A DNA stretch of 64,000 nt from Bolinopsis microptera. Lineage: Eukaryota > Ctenophora > Tentaculata > Lobata > Bolinopsidae. The position numbers and the translations under genes were made by a program. Below the pieces are notes generated by a model that searched no databases, was not told the DNA's origin, and saw nothing but the letters and a program-made list of their open reading frames with translations. The stretch is taken from NCBI RefSeq assembly GCF_026151205.1, contig NC_087075.1, forward strand, positions 13,128,303 through 13,192,302, read 5' to 3'. Below, piece after piece: positions 49,360 to 60,500 of the stretch (within the stretch, counting starts at the first letter, position 1; each line of letters starts with the position of its first letter).

Positions 49360-49922
49360 CTTTTTTATTGCTACAGCTTAGCCACACACTCTGACTGAAA
49401 TCACAACTTGGTTGAGAATATAAAATCATTGCTTGACAGTCGAAATCGTTTTCTGATCTATCTTCGTCACATCTTAGTTGTCCCAGTGTTAAACTTTGAT
49501 CGTTGGTGTTACTTTTACTTTTTGTCCACGTGGCTCTAGACAAAACAGTGAGTTGGATTAATAAAACCATCAATGTTGCAGAATGGCTCAAATTTTCAAT
49601 ATTCGAAAATTCAGTCTTTCATTGTTGTGCAGCAATCTAATCTACTAAGTTTAAATCTAAAAAAGTGATCTCAAAACATTAACTTACTCGGTAATAAACT
49701 CCGAGTTCTTCGGACCGCTGCCCCAATCGCCCTGTTCATATCCAATGAATTGGCAAAATGAATTTGCTTGCAACCAGTTAAAATTAGCTGCACAAACACC
49801 TCTGTTAATTTCACCTCCACTTTGTTTATTGAAGTAGGTAGCAAGAAGCAAACCTTCGTTTGTACTAGCAACGATTTTTTCATCTACCTCATGAACTAGT
49901 TCTGCTCGGTTTAACTCCCACT
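49360..49922 (-). CDS. Gene A: SRCR3 (two exons)
   Basis: Exon 49688-49922 reads EWELNRAELVHEV, GLLLATYFN, GVCAANFNWLQANSFCQFIG. After a phase-2 intron, exon 49360-49535 reads LRCDEDRSENDFDC, PSCDFSQSVWLSCSN. Together they form an SRCR domain split at the same place as the other three. Confidence 0.88.
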
Positions 49923-50159
49923 CTAAATACACATATTCGATGAAATGAAATATATCATAATATGATAGATTAGATGCAAATTAATATAATGTCAAGAAAA
50001 CAACAATTTCAAGAAAACAACAATTTTATTTAGTATCAGTTAAAGCAGACAAAAACATATTTTATAAATATAACTAGCGCGAACTTTAGACCATATATCT
50101 TAGGGGACTTGGAGTAGCAAGAGAGTGACCAGAAAGTATGTATATTTTTACCAAAAATA

Positions 50160-50640
50160 CGTCGAAAAGAATCCAGGGTGATACAGGATAGGAGAATTCC
50201 CCATTCAACTTTGAAAATCCTGGACCCGAAAAAATCGTAAAAAAACGAGGTACAAGATTTTCAAAATCGAATTAAAAATTCCCAAAGGCCCACTTCAAAA
50301 TCCCGGCTCGAAAGATCTCCCCTAAATAGTCCCCAGAACACATCCCGAAAGTCTCAGGGCGACCGCCCAAAAAATGTAGAAGAAGACAGACTTCCAGACC
50401 CGACCCCCAGAACCCGCGACCAAAAATCGCCCGCGCAACACAACCACACACAAGCGACAACCCCGGCTAGGAACAATACCCCTCCATGGGATCAAAAGCA
50501 GCTGGCAGACACCACTCCCCCCACCAGAAACAACCACAAAGTCGACTTCGAGAGAATCCCGATGAAGACCCCCCCCCCCCCCCCCGGCCCCCTCAAGAAT
50601 TACAACTACAAGTGGTGAAAAACGCCCAAAATCGATCTGA
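50160..50640. other. C-rich, G-poor island in a gene A intron
   Basis: Unlike its AT-rich surroundings, the plus strand here is rich in C and A and poor in T and G over about 400 bases, including a run of 17 C near 50569-50585. A Gly-rich frame on the minus strand follows from the composition and lacks any homology I recognise. It may be a heavily mutated repeat. Confidence 0.6.
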
Positions 50641-50936
50641 GAGATTTTCAGTTTATAGTACAATAATGATAGCAATAGTTTAAATTATGTGCCGCTACAA
50701 TTAGATTAAATTACTGTAACTTAAAATTGTTTGGAGTCCAAGTATTTTTTAAGTCAGCAGCCTGTGATTGTATTAATAATAGTGCTTTCGTTCTCAATTT
50801 TATCAAGTTAATGGAAGTTTCTAGGCAATTGCTTGAAGTTAAAATTAAAAAAAAATGTAAATAAGCATTAAACCAGTCGTAGAATTTCAAACATGAAACA
50901 ATCAAGCGTAATTATACCCTAACATAAATATTTCAC

Positions 50937-51496
50937 CTGTGCATATGAGCATAAAATCTTTGAAACCAACATGATTCAGATGCAGGATTGGATACACATT
51001 TATATGACAATCATGTATACTCTTATCATCATCCTCGCATATAACATCAACCTTTACTGTTAGCTTTATTCCTCCTTTTGCGGTAAGTGTGAAGTCCAAT
51101 TCGACATTGTTGTTGCTACGATAAATAAAGTGTAGGAATAAAATTAGAATGTGAACATGAATGTGGAATCTTCTTAATTTTAACTTGAAATAGCCAAAAA
51201 TGGCAGTCATCGTTAAAAGCTTAAGGTAAATTTGTTCTCCAATGACACTTACAGCAAATCTTCATCTTCATAATCAAAACTGTTTTCCCAATTCCCATTT
51301 GCATATCCAAAATATTGACAGAAATATTTGGACGACCTCCTGTCATACACATTTGCACATACAATGCCTTCTTGGCTGATCCCCGTTTGCTTGTTTTTGG
51401 CTGTTACGACCAAGATACTCTTTGAATTAAATTCTGTTCCGAATTTTGATAGGCCAGCAAAGGCAAATTCTGCTTTCTCTATTTCCCAAATAGGCT
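50937..51496 (-). CDS. Gene A: SRCR2 (two exons)
   Basis: Exon 51253-51496 reads PIWEIEKAEFAFAG, GIVCANVYDRRSSKYFCQYF, GNWENSFDYEDEDL. Exon 50937-51115 reads ICEDDDKSIHDCHIN, VGFKDFMLICTG. Phases are 1, 2 and 1, as in the other copies. Confidence 0.88.
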
Positions 51497-51631
51497 CTGA
51501 AATGATTATCGTTTATGTTATGGATTTTAGATGGTGTTTAATTAATACAGGTTTACCTAAGAGCTTAGTGACATTCGATTTTTGAATAATTTATTCCTCG
51601 TGTTTTTAGCAGCCTCATAATGATATCTAAC

Positions 51632-52063
51632 CTATGTAAATAAAGTCTGAGGCTACATCCCACTTAGGTGATATCTTTATTTGGGTCACTTTTCGTATCA
51701 TAACTATTTCAAATTCAGGAGATTCGCACGTTTCAACAGAAGCTGTTACACTGAGAACCTGTCTTCCGTTACAATACACATTTGTCCTAGGACCGCGTTT
51801 CTCGATAACCCACTCTTTGTCTTGTTCAGTTGGTAAGATTGTGTCGAAGAGATGGTAGGATTTGTCCTGGCAGGATCCCAACATGTATGATATAATATTG
51901 GCGGAGAAGAAGATGCTGAAACCTCCTATCTGAGTTTCTCCTTCATAAAACCATATCACCAACGAGTCTCCACTTCCCACAATACTGTCCGTTTTTATGT
52001 GTAGATAGGAAGCATCCAGTTCTGCAAGTATTCGCTCACCACGTACCACCGGACTCCACATAT
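51632..52063 (-). CDS. Gene A: repeated extracellular domain X, copy 1
   Basis: A phase 1-1 exon for about 143 residues: SYLHIKTDS, GGFSIFFSANI, WVIEKRGPRTNVYCNGRQVL, then a Cys and SDFIYI. It is paralogous to the exon at 44052-44507. It sits between SRCR1 and SRCR2, so an X-SRCR unit has probably been duplicated within the gene. Confidence 0.82.
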
Positions 52064-52149
52064 CTATCGATTTGGTATTAATGATTTGAAAAAATTACAG
52101 AACTTTCACTTGCTTCATTAAGAATAAGGGTGTAGGTTTTTTTGACCAG

Positions 52150-52426
52150 TGCAGTTCAATTTAGGTTCGACAAAGATGTTAGCAACCCTAACCCTAAACC
52201 AACCCCTAACTAAAGCATATGCTGGAACCCTAACCCTAACGAGAAATTAGACCAACTTCCTTATAAGGTCATATCACGTGATCGAGACAGTTCAGGGGAG
52301 CATTTTAACTCTATGTCATGTAAGGGTGATGTTTAAAAATACATCAATTGAAGTTGGTTTTAACTTTTGGGGGCCCTTTTACAAAAATCTTATAGATAGA
52401 GTATAAAGTGATTTAGCACGCTCGGG
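52150..52426. mobile_element. TTAGGG-bearing miniature element, inverted copy
   Basis: Inverted relative to 29413-29780: it contains AACCCTAACCCTAACGAG, GGTCATATCACGTGATCG, GGGGGCCCTTTTACAA and ends GTGATTTAGCACGCTCGGG. It is more diverged and lacks the last part of the element. Confidence 0.75.
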
Positions 52427-52987
52427 TATAAGGATGATGATTACGCTCGGGTAATACTAATTTAACCGATCGATAATGGCTTATCAAATATTTCAAACTG
52501 GGGCAAGGGGGCAAATAATTAAAAATCCTTTTGTTATTATTATTTTTGGATACTGGAAGCAAAATAAAATGCTGAAATCAAAAATCCCGTAGTATAATGT
52601 AAACGAAATTTATTTCCGCGACATTTTTGCGGATTTTTGGTTGAAAAATAAATGAATGCTCCAAAAAATCGATGGTTTTACTGTATACACAGTAAAGAGG
52701 CGAGTATTATGAAATGACGAGTAATGGAGTTAGAGCAGTCAACACATAGTTTATAATGGGGGTTAATCATGGAATAAGGACCTAAATCTGCTATCACAAG
52801 TATTAAAATTTTGACAAATGTTCAACAAATGATTGTTTCACTCTTATCGGAAAAAATTATGTCTGTCCACGTTATATTAATAATACCCTACTAAATAAAG
52901 TCCGATAAAGTATTTCTTTTTACTGTTTATATCATAACCTGAATTTCTCTCGTGGGCTAACTTGGCTAAAAACATTTAAAAAATAAC

Positions 52988-53593
52988 CTGAATTTGCATC
53001 ACATTGGAGAGTGACACCATGATCATCGGAATCACATTCCACTCCACTCATCCTGGCCTCTATTTCATCTTTCTTTGTACTTGTAAAACTGACATCGTTT
53101 ATGACGAATAGCGGCTTTCTGTTTACCGACCTCCATGCACTAAATCAAATGGAAAATTGTAGTATCAGGTGCGGTTGCATATACATGACACGTGAAGGTC
53201 TTTTTTAATTTCTATGGTGGTATAGACATTAACGTTTTAGGTTTCGAGATATTGTATCTTTTTTCGATTAAAACTTAAATAATTTTATTAACTTAATAAA
53301 AAAAGAGATTCATCGAAATAAACGTTTTTGCAATGACAGTTAAGTAATATAGACTTACGCAAAAGCATTTAAATCGGGCTTAAGACTCTCCCAATTTCCT
53401 CCTTTATTTCCAAAATAACGACAAAATATATTAGCTTTTCCAAAGTTAAAATTGTTAGGACACACTCGACCAGTTATACTCCTTCCATTTTTTCCAAGCC
53501 AGGTAACCAAGAGTAGGCCTCTACTTGAAGATTCTATAACTGATTTAGTTATCGAAGTTGTGTTAACCAGTTTTGCTTTATGAAACTCCCATT
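52988..53593 (-). CDS. Gene A: SRCR1 (two exons)
   Basis: Exon 53359-53593 starts after GCTACAG in phase 1 (EWEFHKAKLVN, GLLLVTWLG, RVCPNNFNFGKANIFCRYFG). Exon 52988-53139 (VINDVSFTSTKK, VECDSDDHGVTLQCDAN) completes the SRCR fold. It follows directly after the signal peptide exon. Confidence 0.86.
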
Positions 53594-54173
53594 CTGTAGC
53601 ATTCCCTGAGTTGCTTGTATATATGTGTGTGTATTGTATCCATAATTTGGCGATCATGAATAATATGAAGTGTATGTACGATTATTGGAAAAACTGAATA
53701 GGTTGTTCCATAGACCATATGCCCATTCGATTAAAGCAATTTAACCCTAACAAATTTTAACCTTTTTTTTCGATTGAAAATTGATAAACGAAGATCTAGA
53801 TATTGATACATATTATAACCAACATTGCTTATATTCTGCCTTGTAAACAAAGAGCAAATCTTCTTAATGCCTTCTTCCTGTCCTAAAACTAAAACTTCAT
53901 CCTATTAAAGTAAAGGCCAGTTGTTACCACAAGCTATTATACCGTCCCTCTCAAAAACATGCCTCAGCCTCCATCAAAAACAATTTTAGTTTTCAGTCCT
54001 TCTAGTTTCCAAAAATCTACCGAGCTAGTGTTCTGGTGTGCACAAAAGCCCCTAAGCCCGTGCATTCCTTGCCCCGCTAGCTGCCAGTCCTTGACAAACT
54101 TCCAATAGCAAAGATCAACTAGTCATTTACAAATTGAGCACTGATTAGATGCGATCATTGAAAAAACGTGTAC

Positions 54174-54237
54174 CTTTGTTATAGTTTCCCACAAGAAGAA
54201 AGAAAAGGATTTTTGTCAGTAAATAAGTCCAAATCAT
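54174..54237 (-). CDS. Gene A: signal peptide exon
   Basis: ATG at 54237-54235 opens a 21-residue signal peptide (TYLLTKILFFLLVGNYN). The exon ends AACAAAG before GTACAC in phase 1, exactly as required by the SRCR1 exon. This fixes the probable translation start of gene A. Confidence 0.75.
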
Positions 54238-55586
54238 GACCACTCCTTTTATTTATTTTGGCCAAACCCAGGGAATGGAGTTTTCCTTTGTATATCTTAT
54301 TCCTGAAAAACAATGATTATAATTATAGTTGCGGTCAAAGATTACAGCTTTAAGTTTCAACAAACATCTCTAATCTCTATGGTGAAACTATAAATGAGTT
54401 AGCTTGCACTTTATCCTCAAATTTTAGTTTGGATGATATGATTAGTGTTATATAATCAGCTTGAAAATTGTACACGTTTTTCTTACTAAGAATCGAAATG
54501 GCTTTGATAAAACTACAACCAAACTACAACCAAAATGTCAATGTGAGAGTGACCGCTGCATCAGTATGACACAAGGTTCCATTAGAGCTAGAAATATTAG
54601 TTATAAAGTAGTACGTTATAACTAACTTACCAATATTCCTTTGTGCTATAGCTAAAAATATCGATATATGCACAAAGGTCAACGTATGTTATCTATTTAT
54701 TTGTCTATATTTAGAGTGACAAAATGAAGAGGTATTCGAATATAATACAATATGCAATATAATGGTAAAGTCATCCTTCAAATAATATATTTTTGAGAGT
54801 GAGATCTATTACTGTAAGCATATTTTTCAAAGTTTGCAGAACTTTTCCTTTGACCCTTAAAAAGTTAAATTGGCACAACAAAATCTTGCTGTATTTATCA
54901 TTTCACATTGCTAGATTTCAATTCTGGAAGCAAATTTCCTGACATTTTTCGAGAGAATACAATATGCATCACTTTTTCGAACAACACTTATTTCACAAAA
55001 GCTGCTTGCAAGCCCTAATATGCATTTAAAATCGTATTATTTTAATCGTTCTTGAAACTGTGTTTGAAAATGATCTCTATTGCCAAATTGGTAGGCCTTT
55101 TACACGTTTTGCTGTTTTTGAAATTCAGACTGTGGCCAAAGCTCGTGCTAAATTTGAAAAACCCTAAGATTTTGGCCCCCTCATGAAGAAAATCCTTCCT
55201 ACACCCCTGAATGCCACACAAAATCGCACACAGGTATCAATTCTTTCTTTACTCAAACTGATATGTCAAAATCTATCAATATCATGAATATTGAATTGTT
55301 TATTTATGGTGGTATGAGTATATACTTTATATCAGTATATCGTCCCATTTTCCCAGGGTTGATGGGCTGAGGGCTCTGGAGACCAGCCGTTATACGCGTG
55401 CAGTCTGGCTGCTCCCTTAGATGCTTCACCCTTGATATCTTTCGTTTCAGTGATATGGTTTAATGTGCTGAATTAGGGATCGTGCTGGGCAGGGCACCAA
55501 ACATAATTATAAGTGTCAGTGCCTCAACTCGTCGGAACTTCTTCGCGTTGGAATCATTAAATTGTAATATTGACCTTATCCATATA

Positions 55587-55662
55587 CAGGGTGGGCCAAA
55601 AGTCAGTACCTATACGGAGGTGTAAGACCCAACGTATGGGTACTGACTTTTGGCCCACCCTG
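55587..55662. mobile_element. 76-bp mariner-type hairpin MITE
   Basis: The inverted ends CAGGGTGGGCCAAAAGTCAG and complement pair for 30 bp with one mismatch. They are flanked by TA duplications (55585-55586, 55663-55664). CAGGGTGGxCCAAAAGT termini are typical of Tc1/mariner elements. Almost the whole element is one hairpin. An isolated related end lies near 24085-24105. Confidence 0.92.
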
Positions 55663-55774
55663 TAGTTAGAATAAATCTGACGACAATGGTGTTCATCTAT
55701 TTGTATGTTTACAATGCATAAGAGCATAACGAGATAAGGGATGCAGTAGCTTTATTGGTTATTATTATTATATA

Positions 55775-55890
55775 TTGATGATAATTATATGTTGATCGTT
55801 GAAGTTGAGTTTGCGATCCAGAGTCACACCAAAAAATTTTACGGACTTTGAGAGACCAATTATAGTACCGTTGCCAATTTTTATAGTAGG
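55775..55890 (-). pseudogene. Small LINE reverse transcriptase fragment
   Basis: The minus strand reads TIKIGNGTIIGLSKSVKFFG followed by VTLDRKLNFNDQHI, the RT segment typical of jockey-like LINEs after the catalytic box. It is cut off by the inverted-repeat element on one side. Confidence 0.65.
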
Positions 55891-56793
55891 GCCTGTCGTG
55901 ATATCATGGATCGCTTAGGTTCCACCAGGATCTGGAAGTCCTCATAACTTCTGATCATTATTCCTATACATATGCAGTTACAAAGTGTGATAACTGTTTC
56001 AACAGGGGTCGAATTCACAAAAATAACGTAAACCATTGATTTAAAGCAACCGCCGCTCCTGTCTCTTGATTGCTGATGATGATCAGGAACACATGACGTA
56101 TCATCACGACGATTATTGGTCACTCGAAATCGACCGGTTAAGAATGCAATGTAGGTGTGATGGTTGTTTCTGCGTATTTGTTAGGTACCTGTTATTAATT
56201 AATCAACAGGATCACAATGTTGATTGTATCGATAAAACATGGATTTTAAGGCATAAGGAAGCATTGTTGAGTTCTGAAACCAAGTTTAATCGATTTCTCG
56301 TGTAATTTTAGGGCAGGAATGGTCATCAAAATAAGTTTATAACAATGTCGATATTTTGGTAAATTTCTAGCTTTCTGCCAGAAAATAAATTTTCGGTTTC
56401 TAAAGGGGTTAATTAGGTATAAACTACAGTACAGCTGTACTTACACCCTCATTCACGCATGCAAGCTCACCTGGTCCAATGAGCGGGAAACGGAGAGGAA
56501 GGTCTGGTGACGTCATAGTCACGTGACCTCAGGCTCATAATCACGTGACCTCAGACCCAATCAATTGGGTTCTGGCCTGGTCAGCCCCCTGTCACCCGAT
56601 CTTGAGGTGACGTACGAACTACGACACCTCGTTAACCCAATCAATGTCTGGAAGGCTGCAAATTTTCACATGCCAAATTCACAATATTCTTAAAGAGTTG
56701 TGCGAGATGACGATACATAGAGGCCGCAGAATTATGAGGACTACCAGATCCTGGTGGAACCTGAGCGATCCATGATATCACGACAGGCCCTAC
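55886..56793. mobile_element. 908-bp element with about 67-bp inverted ends
   Basis: GTAGGGCCTGTCGTGATATC at 55886 and its complement at 56793 start inverted arms of about 67 bp with three to four mismatches. The interior has no credible frame and includes two CACGTGACCTCAG copies. I find no certain target duplication. A non-autonomous TIR transposon is likely, with its left end abutting the LINE fragment. Confidence 0.8.
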
Positions 56794-57376
56794 AATCAAT
56801 TTACTCCTTCATAAAATAAAGCATCAAAATTTTGAATTTGGACACTGCATGGTCATGGAACACCCTGATAATCTGATCAAAGATGAAAAATAAATTCTTC
56901 ATCACACAAATTAAGTCAGAAGTGCGTTTAAGCCATGATGCCACAGAATTTATTTTCGATCAGGTGGAAGCTTACCATAATATTAATTCCTTTATTTCGT
57001 ACCTTGACACCATAAATGTCCTGCTCGTGATATTAAGTGGTCCACGCCAAGAGCTTAGTACCTTTGGAGCAGATTTACTGTTCTTTGTTTGATATTAGTA
57101 AGGTGTTATTGTCAAGGTCTGCAAAACCTATTGTTGGTTTGCAAAACCTTTGAGTAGATTACACAATTCTTTGTTTGGTCAGCGCCATGGTGTGCATCGC
57201 TTTTTGATTTAACGGAAATTACTGAAAGAAATATTTTCATATGACCATATTGAGTCTCTATTGTGTTCCTTTACGATCTATCGATCGGCTGAATTAATTT
57301 TTCTCTCAGAAAGAGCTAGATTTTCAAACAAAGCGAAATTACGTATTCTTTGTTTCCCCAGCAGGAAGGTGGTGAC

Positions 57377-57383
57377 TATAAAA
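57377..57383 (+). promoter_or_regulatory. TATA box of gene B
   Basis: TATAAAA is followed about 30-36 bases later by CGATCAGTTAG (about 57412-57422), an initiator-like sequence. This places a start near 57414 and gives a 5' UTR of about 180 bases. A 28-codon upstream frame begins at ATG 57501 in that UTR and could damp translation. Confidence 0.55.
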
Positions 57384-57596
57384 GTCAACCCCAATCCCCT
57401 GAGTTAGCAGTCGATCAGTTAGAAACGGAGTGCTCGAAGTCATTTATTTCTGCAACATTTTTGCTCCATCAAGACTTATTTTCTCTTTCTGATATTCAAC
57501 ATGAACAAATCGTTTGAAAACGAAGCTTTTGTTAAAAAGTATGACAAATATTTAATTAAAGACACCAATTATAAATATAACTGTTGACTGCTCAGG

Positions 57597-60500
57597 ATGT
57601 TAACCATTGAGTGTTTATTGACTGTTATCCTGTCCCAACCTATGTATGTCTATGCACTTACTGAGAGTATTTCGAGTAAGTTTTGGTCAGCTGTTTGGAT
57701 GGATGGCTGTTTTGTCCAGGATTTCGACTACCGAGGAGCTGATATCAAGAAAATAACAAACGTCGACTCTGCCGAATCCTGTCATGCTATGGTTTGTACA
57801 ATCTTTAAACTTTTTTCGATTTGAATAAGTCTCAATTTTAAAAGTAAATCTGAAAAGAGTCATAAAAGACTTTTATGACTCTTTTCAGATTTATTTGTAT
57901 AAGCTTTTATGATAAAAGCTTATACAGAAAATATCCATAATCTTCCCTCACTATTAGTATTCTCACTTTTGTCTCAAAATGATGGTTTTAAAAACACAAT
58001 CACATACTTTCAGTGCGGAAAACAACAATTTTAAAAGTAAATCTGAAAAGAGTCATAAAAGACTTTTATGACTCTTTTCAGATTTATTTGTATAAGCTTT
58101 TATGATAAAAGCTTATACAGAAAATATCCATAATCTTCCCTCACTATTAGTATTCTCACTTTTGTCTCAAAATGATGGTTTTAAAAACACAATCACATAC
58201 TTTCAGTGCGGAAAACAAGCAAGATGTGTGTCGATGACGTACTGTGGCACCGACTGCTGGTTGAAGAACCTCATGTACGGTCAGAACCCCGCCCCAAAAG
58301 TCGGATGTGTCAGCGCTAACCTCGCCTGTCAAGGTAGACCTAATACATTTTTTTGACACGTGACAAAAATGAAAAACCGACCAATCGGCTTTGATTATTG
58401 TTGCTGACTGCTGCTAACTGCTGCTAACTGCTGCTAACTGCTGCTGACTGCTGCTGACTGCTGCTAACTGCTGCTGACTGCTGCTGACTGCTGCTAACTG
58501 CTGCTGACTGCTGCTAACTGCTGCTGACTGCTGCTGACTGCTGCTGACTGCTGCTGACTGCTGCTAACTGCTGCTGACTGCTGCTAACTGCTGTTAACAG
58601 TAACTGATGCTTACTGCTGCTAACTGCTGCAAATGGCGAGCTCGCGACAGCAGCAGTCAGCAGCAGTTAACAGCAGTTAGCAGCAGTTAGCAACAGTTAG
58701 CAGCAGTTTAATTTTATCGTGCACCTCCTACTAAGAGTTATAGACTTTCAAAGTTTAAAACACGCATTGGTATAGCACGTGACTAATAACGCTCCTACTC
58801 AATCGCTCGCCCAAATTTTAAGAAAATTCTTGTGAGAATGCCCTTTGGTTGTGAAATTGATCTAACTTGGTGTATTTTTGGACGCTGATTCCGAATCACC
58901 CCCATGACGTAAAGTAAAAATCCTTCCCTCACATTCTACAGGTAAGAATAAAAAACTCTCCTATTGAACGCAAAACGGAGGCCAGGTTTTTAGGAGTTAT
59001 CGTCGACGACAAGCTAAAATGGGCCATCCACATCCGAGCCGTCAAAACAAAAATGTAACGGTTTATAGGTGTTATGTTCAAAAATCTAAAAATCTAGATA
59101 GTTTTGTTAAGTTTTGAGCCTTGTTTCTTTGAATAAGCAAAATCGCACATTAAAGCAATATCAAACAAACAACTTTGGTTCCCAAGTAAAATTCTAAAGA
59201 ACTTAATGTCTAAAACATTTGCCTTTACAATTTAAACGCGATCCGACCTTTACGTGGAATTGCCCAACACTAGCATTAAACATTTCAGTGTGTCCATCAC
59301 TTCCAAATTCCAACGAAGACGACTCTTGGCAGATAGCCGAAGTGGACGGGTTTCTACGAAACGTGAAATGTGTAAATCTAAAACTTGTCTACAAATGCAC
59401 GCATTCTGACAATGTTTATGATTTGGCTTCATACATGATAAACGAACTCTTTTCTGTCACTGAGTACAACGGCACATGCTCAAACGACCCATACTTTTAC
59501 CAAGCCTGCAAATTGGATGCGGTCGCTGGACTTATAAAGGGGGACGGGAAGACGGTTTGCGGGGTCTTTATTTGCTCTGAGATTGTACCCTCAGGTCACA
59601 AGGAGACTCACTTCTCCATAGACAACATATATCAATCCGGGTACGTTTGTGAGGACATCCAGGAGTGTTTCAACACTAACATTGCTGAAGAAATTGGGTG
59701 TGAAAAAGAAGGGAGTGAAATGGTGTATCTCCCAAGCGGGAAACAGACCAATGCGTTTGACTTGTGCAATGATAGATGTGACTTGCTAAACTGTGAGGAT
59801 GAGGCTAAGTGTAACGGATTTCAATACGGAACCTACTGTCCTGAAGTACAGTACATATACTTAAGACCAATAGATACCTGCAAATCCATCACGAATTGTC
59901 CAAGTACGTATGATAGCAACTGTGTAGTCTCGAATGATACGCAATCTTCTTGCATAGCGTCTTCAGCATTTGGTAATAACCTCCACAAGGTCCTACTTCC
60001 AGATCACTTCAGATGTGCAACTATGATGCACTTTGACTCTTACTGTTACAACTTCTTAGACCAGACAAACTGCTCAGATCCTTTAAAAGTCGGACTTTTC
60101 TGTGAGATCGAAGGGCATAATTCGAGCATATCAACACAGAAAATATGCATAGGGGACCCTTTGTGCGATGACCATATTGATACGCATTGCGTCCAAACCT
60201 CTACAGTGTGTTTCGTGCATAAACACAGCCTGTGTGACTTTAAGGAAGATTGCACAGACAAAAGCGATGAAACGAACTTTCGATGCAGCAATTCTAGTCT
60301 CACTGTGGAAACGTGCACACGTAGACTTCTACAAACAGCGGGAAATCTTCCGATCCGGTTAGCTTGGTTAAAAGACGGTGAAATAGATTGCACAGATGGA
60401 AAGGATGAAAAAAACGATTGGCCAAGTTGTGGACAAGGACAAACATTTCGATACGTTAGAGACACTACATCCTGTGGAAATGTATACCTCTGTTCATCCG

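Larger units (their letters stand above)
32296..54237 (-). pseudogene. Gene A: mosaic SRCR/PAN/PLAT/LDLa 7TM receptor, disrupted copy
   Basis: Seventeen minus-strand exons join in frame: 54174-54237, 53359-53593, 52988-53139, 51632-52063, 51253-51496, 50937-51115, 49688-49922, 49360-49535, 48627-48890, 48282-48425, 46738-46982, 46259-46376, 45150-45365, 44052-44507, 41530-43893 (split by an LTR element), 35658-35815 and 32296-35551. Order: signal peptide, SRCR1, repeated domain X1, SRCR2, SRCR3, PAN, hevein-like, PLAT, Cys-rich module, X2, SRCR4, LDLa-type repeats, 7TM; about 2,270 residues. All module boundaries are phase-1 introns. The 7TM part with LDLa recalls the GRL101/relaxin-receptor class; the extracellular modules suggest binding of glycans, proteins or microbes, which is inference. 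Two lesions are seen: the LTR element in SRCR4 and a frameshift near 34787-34796. It may be a pseudogene, a disrupted allele or partly an assembly error. It could also be more than one gene. Confidence 0.7.
54238..57596. other. Shared upstream region of the divergent receptor genes
   Basis: These 3.36 kb separate the start codons of gene A (minus) and gene B (plus) and must hold both promoters. Recognisable contents are the 76-bp mariner-type hairpin element (55587-55662), a LINE fragment (about 55775-55890), a long inverted-repeat element (55886-56793) with CACGTGACCTCAG motifs at 56518-56550, and the gene B TATA box at 57377. The first 1.3 kb shows nothing I can name. Confidence 0.6.

Noticed and set aside
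50322-50675. Gly-rich 117-codon minus-strand frame
   Set aside because: It reflects the C-rich island and its C run; no recognisable domain or splice support.
58013-58040. First ACTTTCAG as acceptor of gene B exon 2
   Set aside because: It leads to a stop codon within about seven codons; the duplicate acceptor at 58206 keeps the PAN module open.
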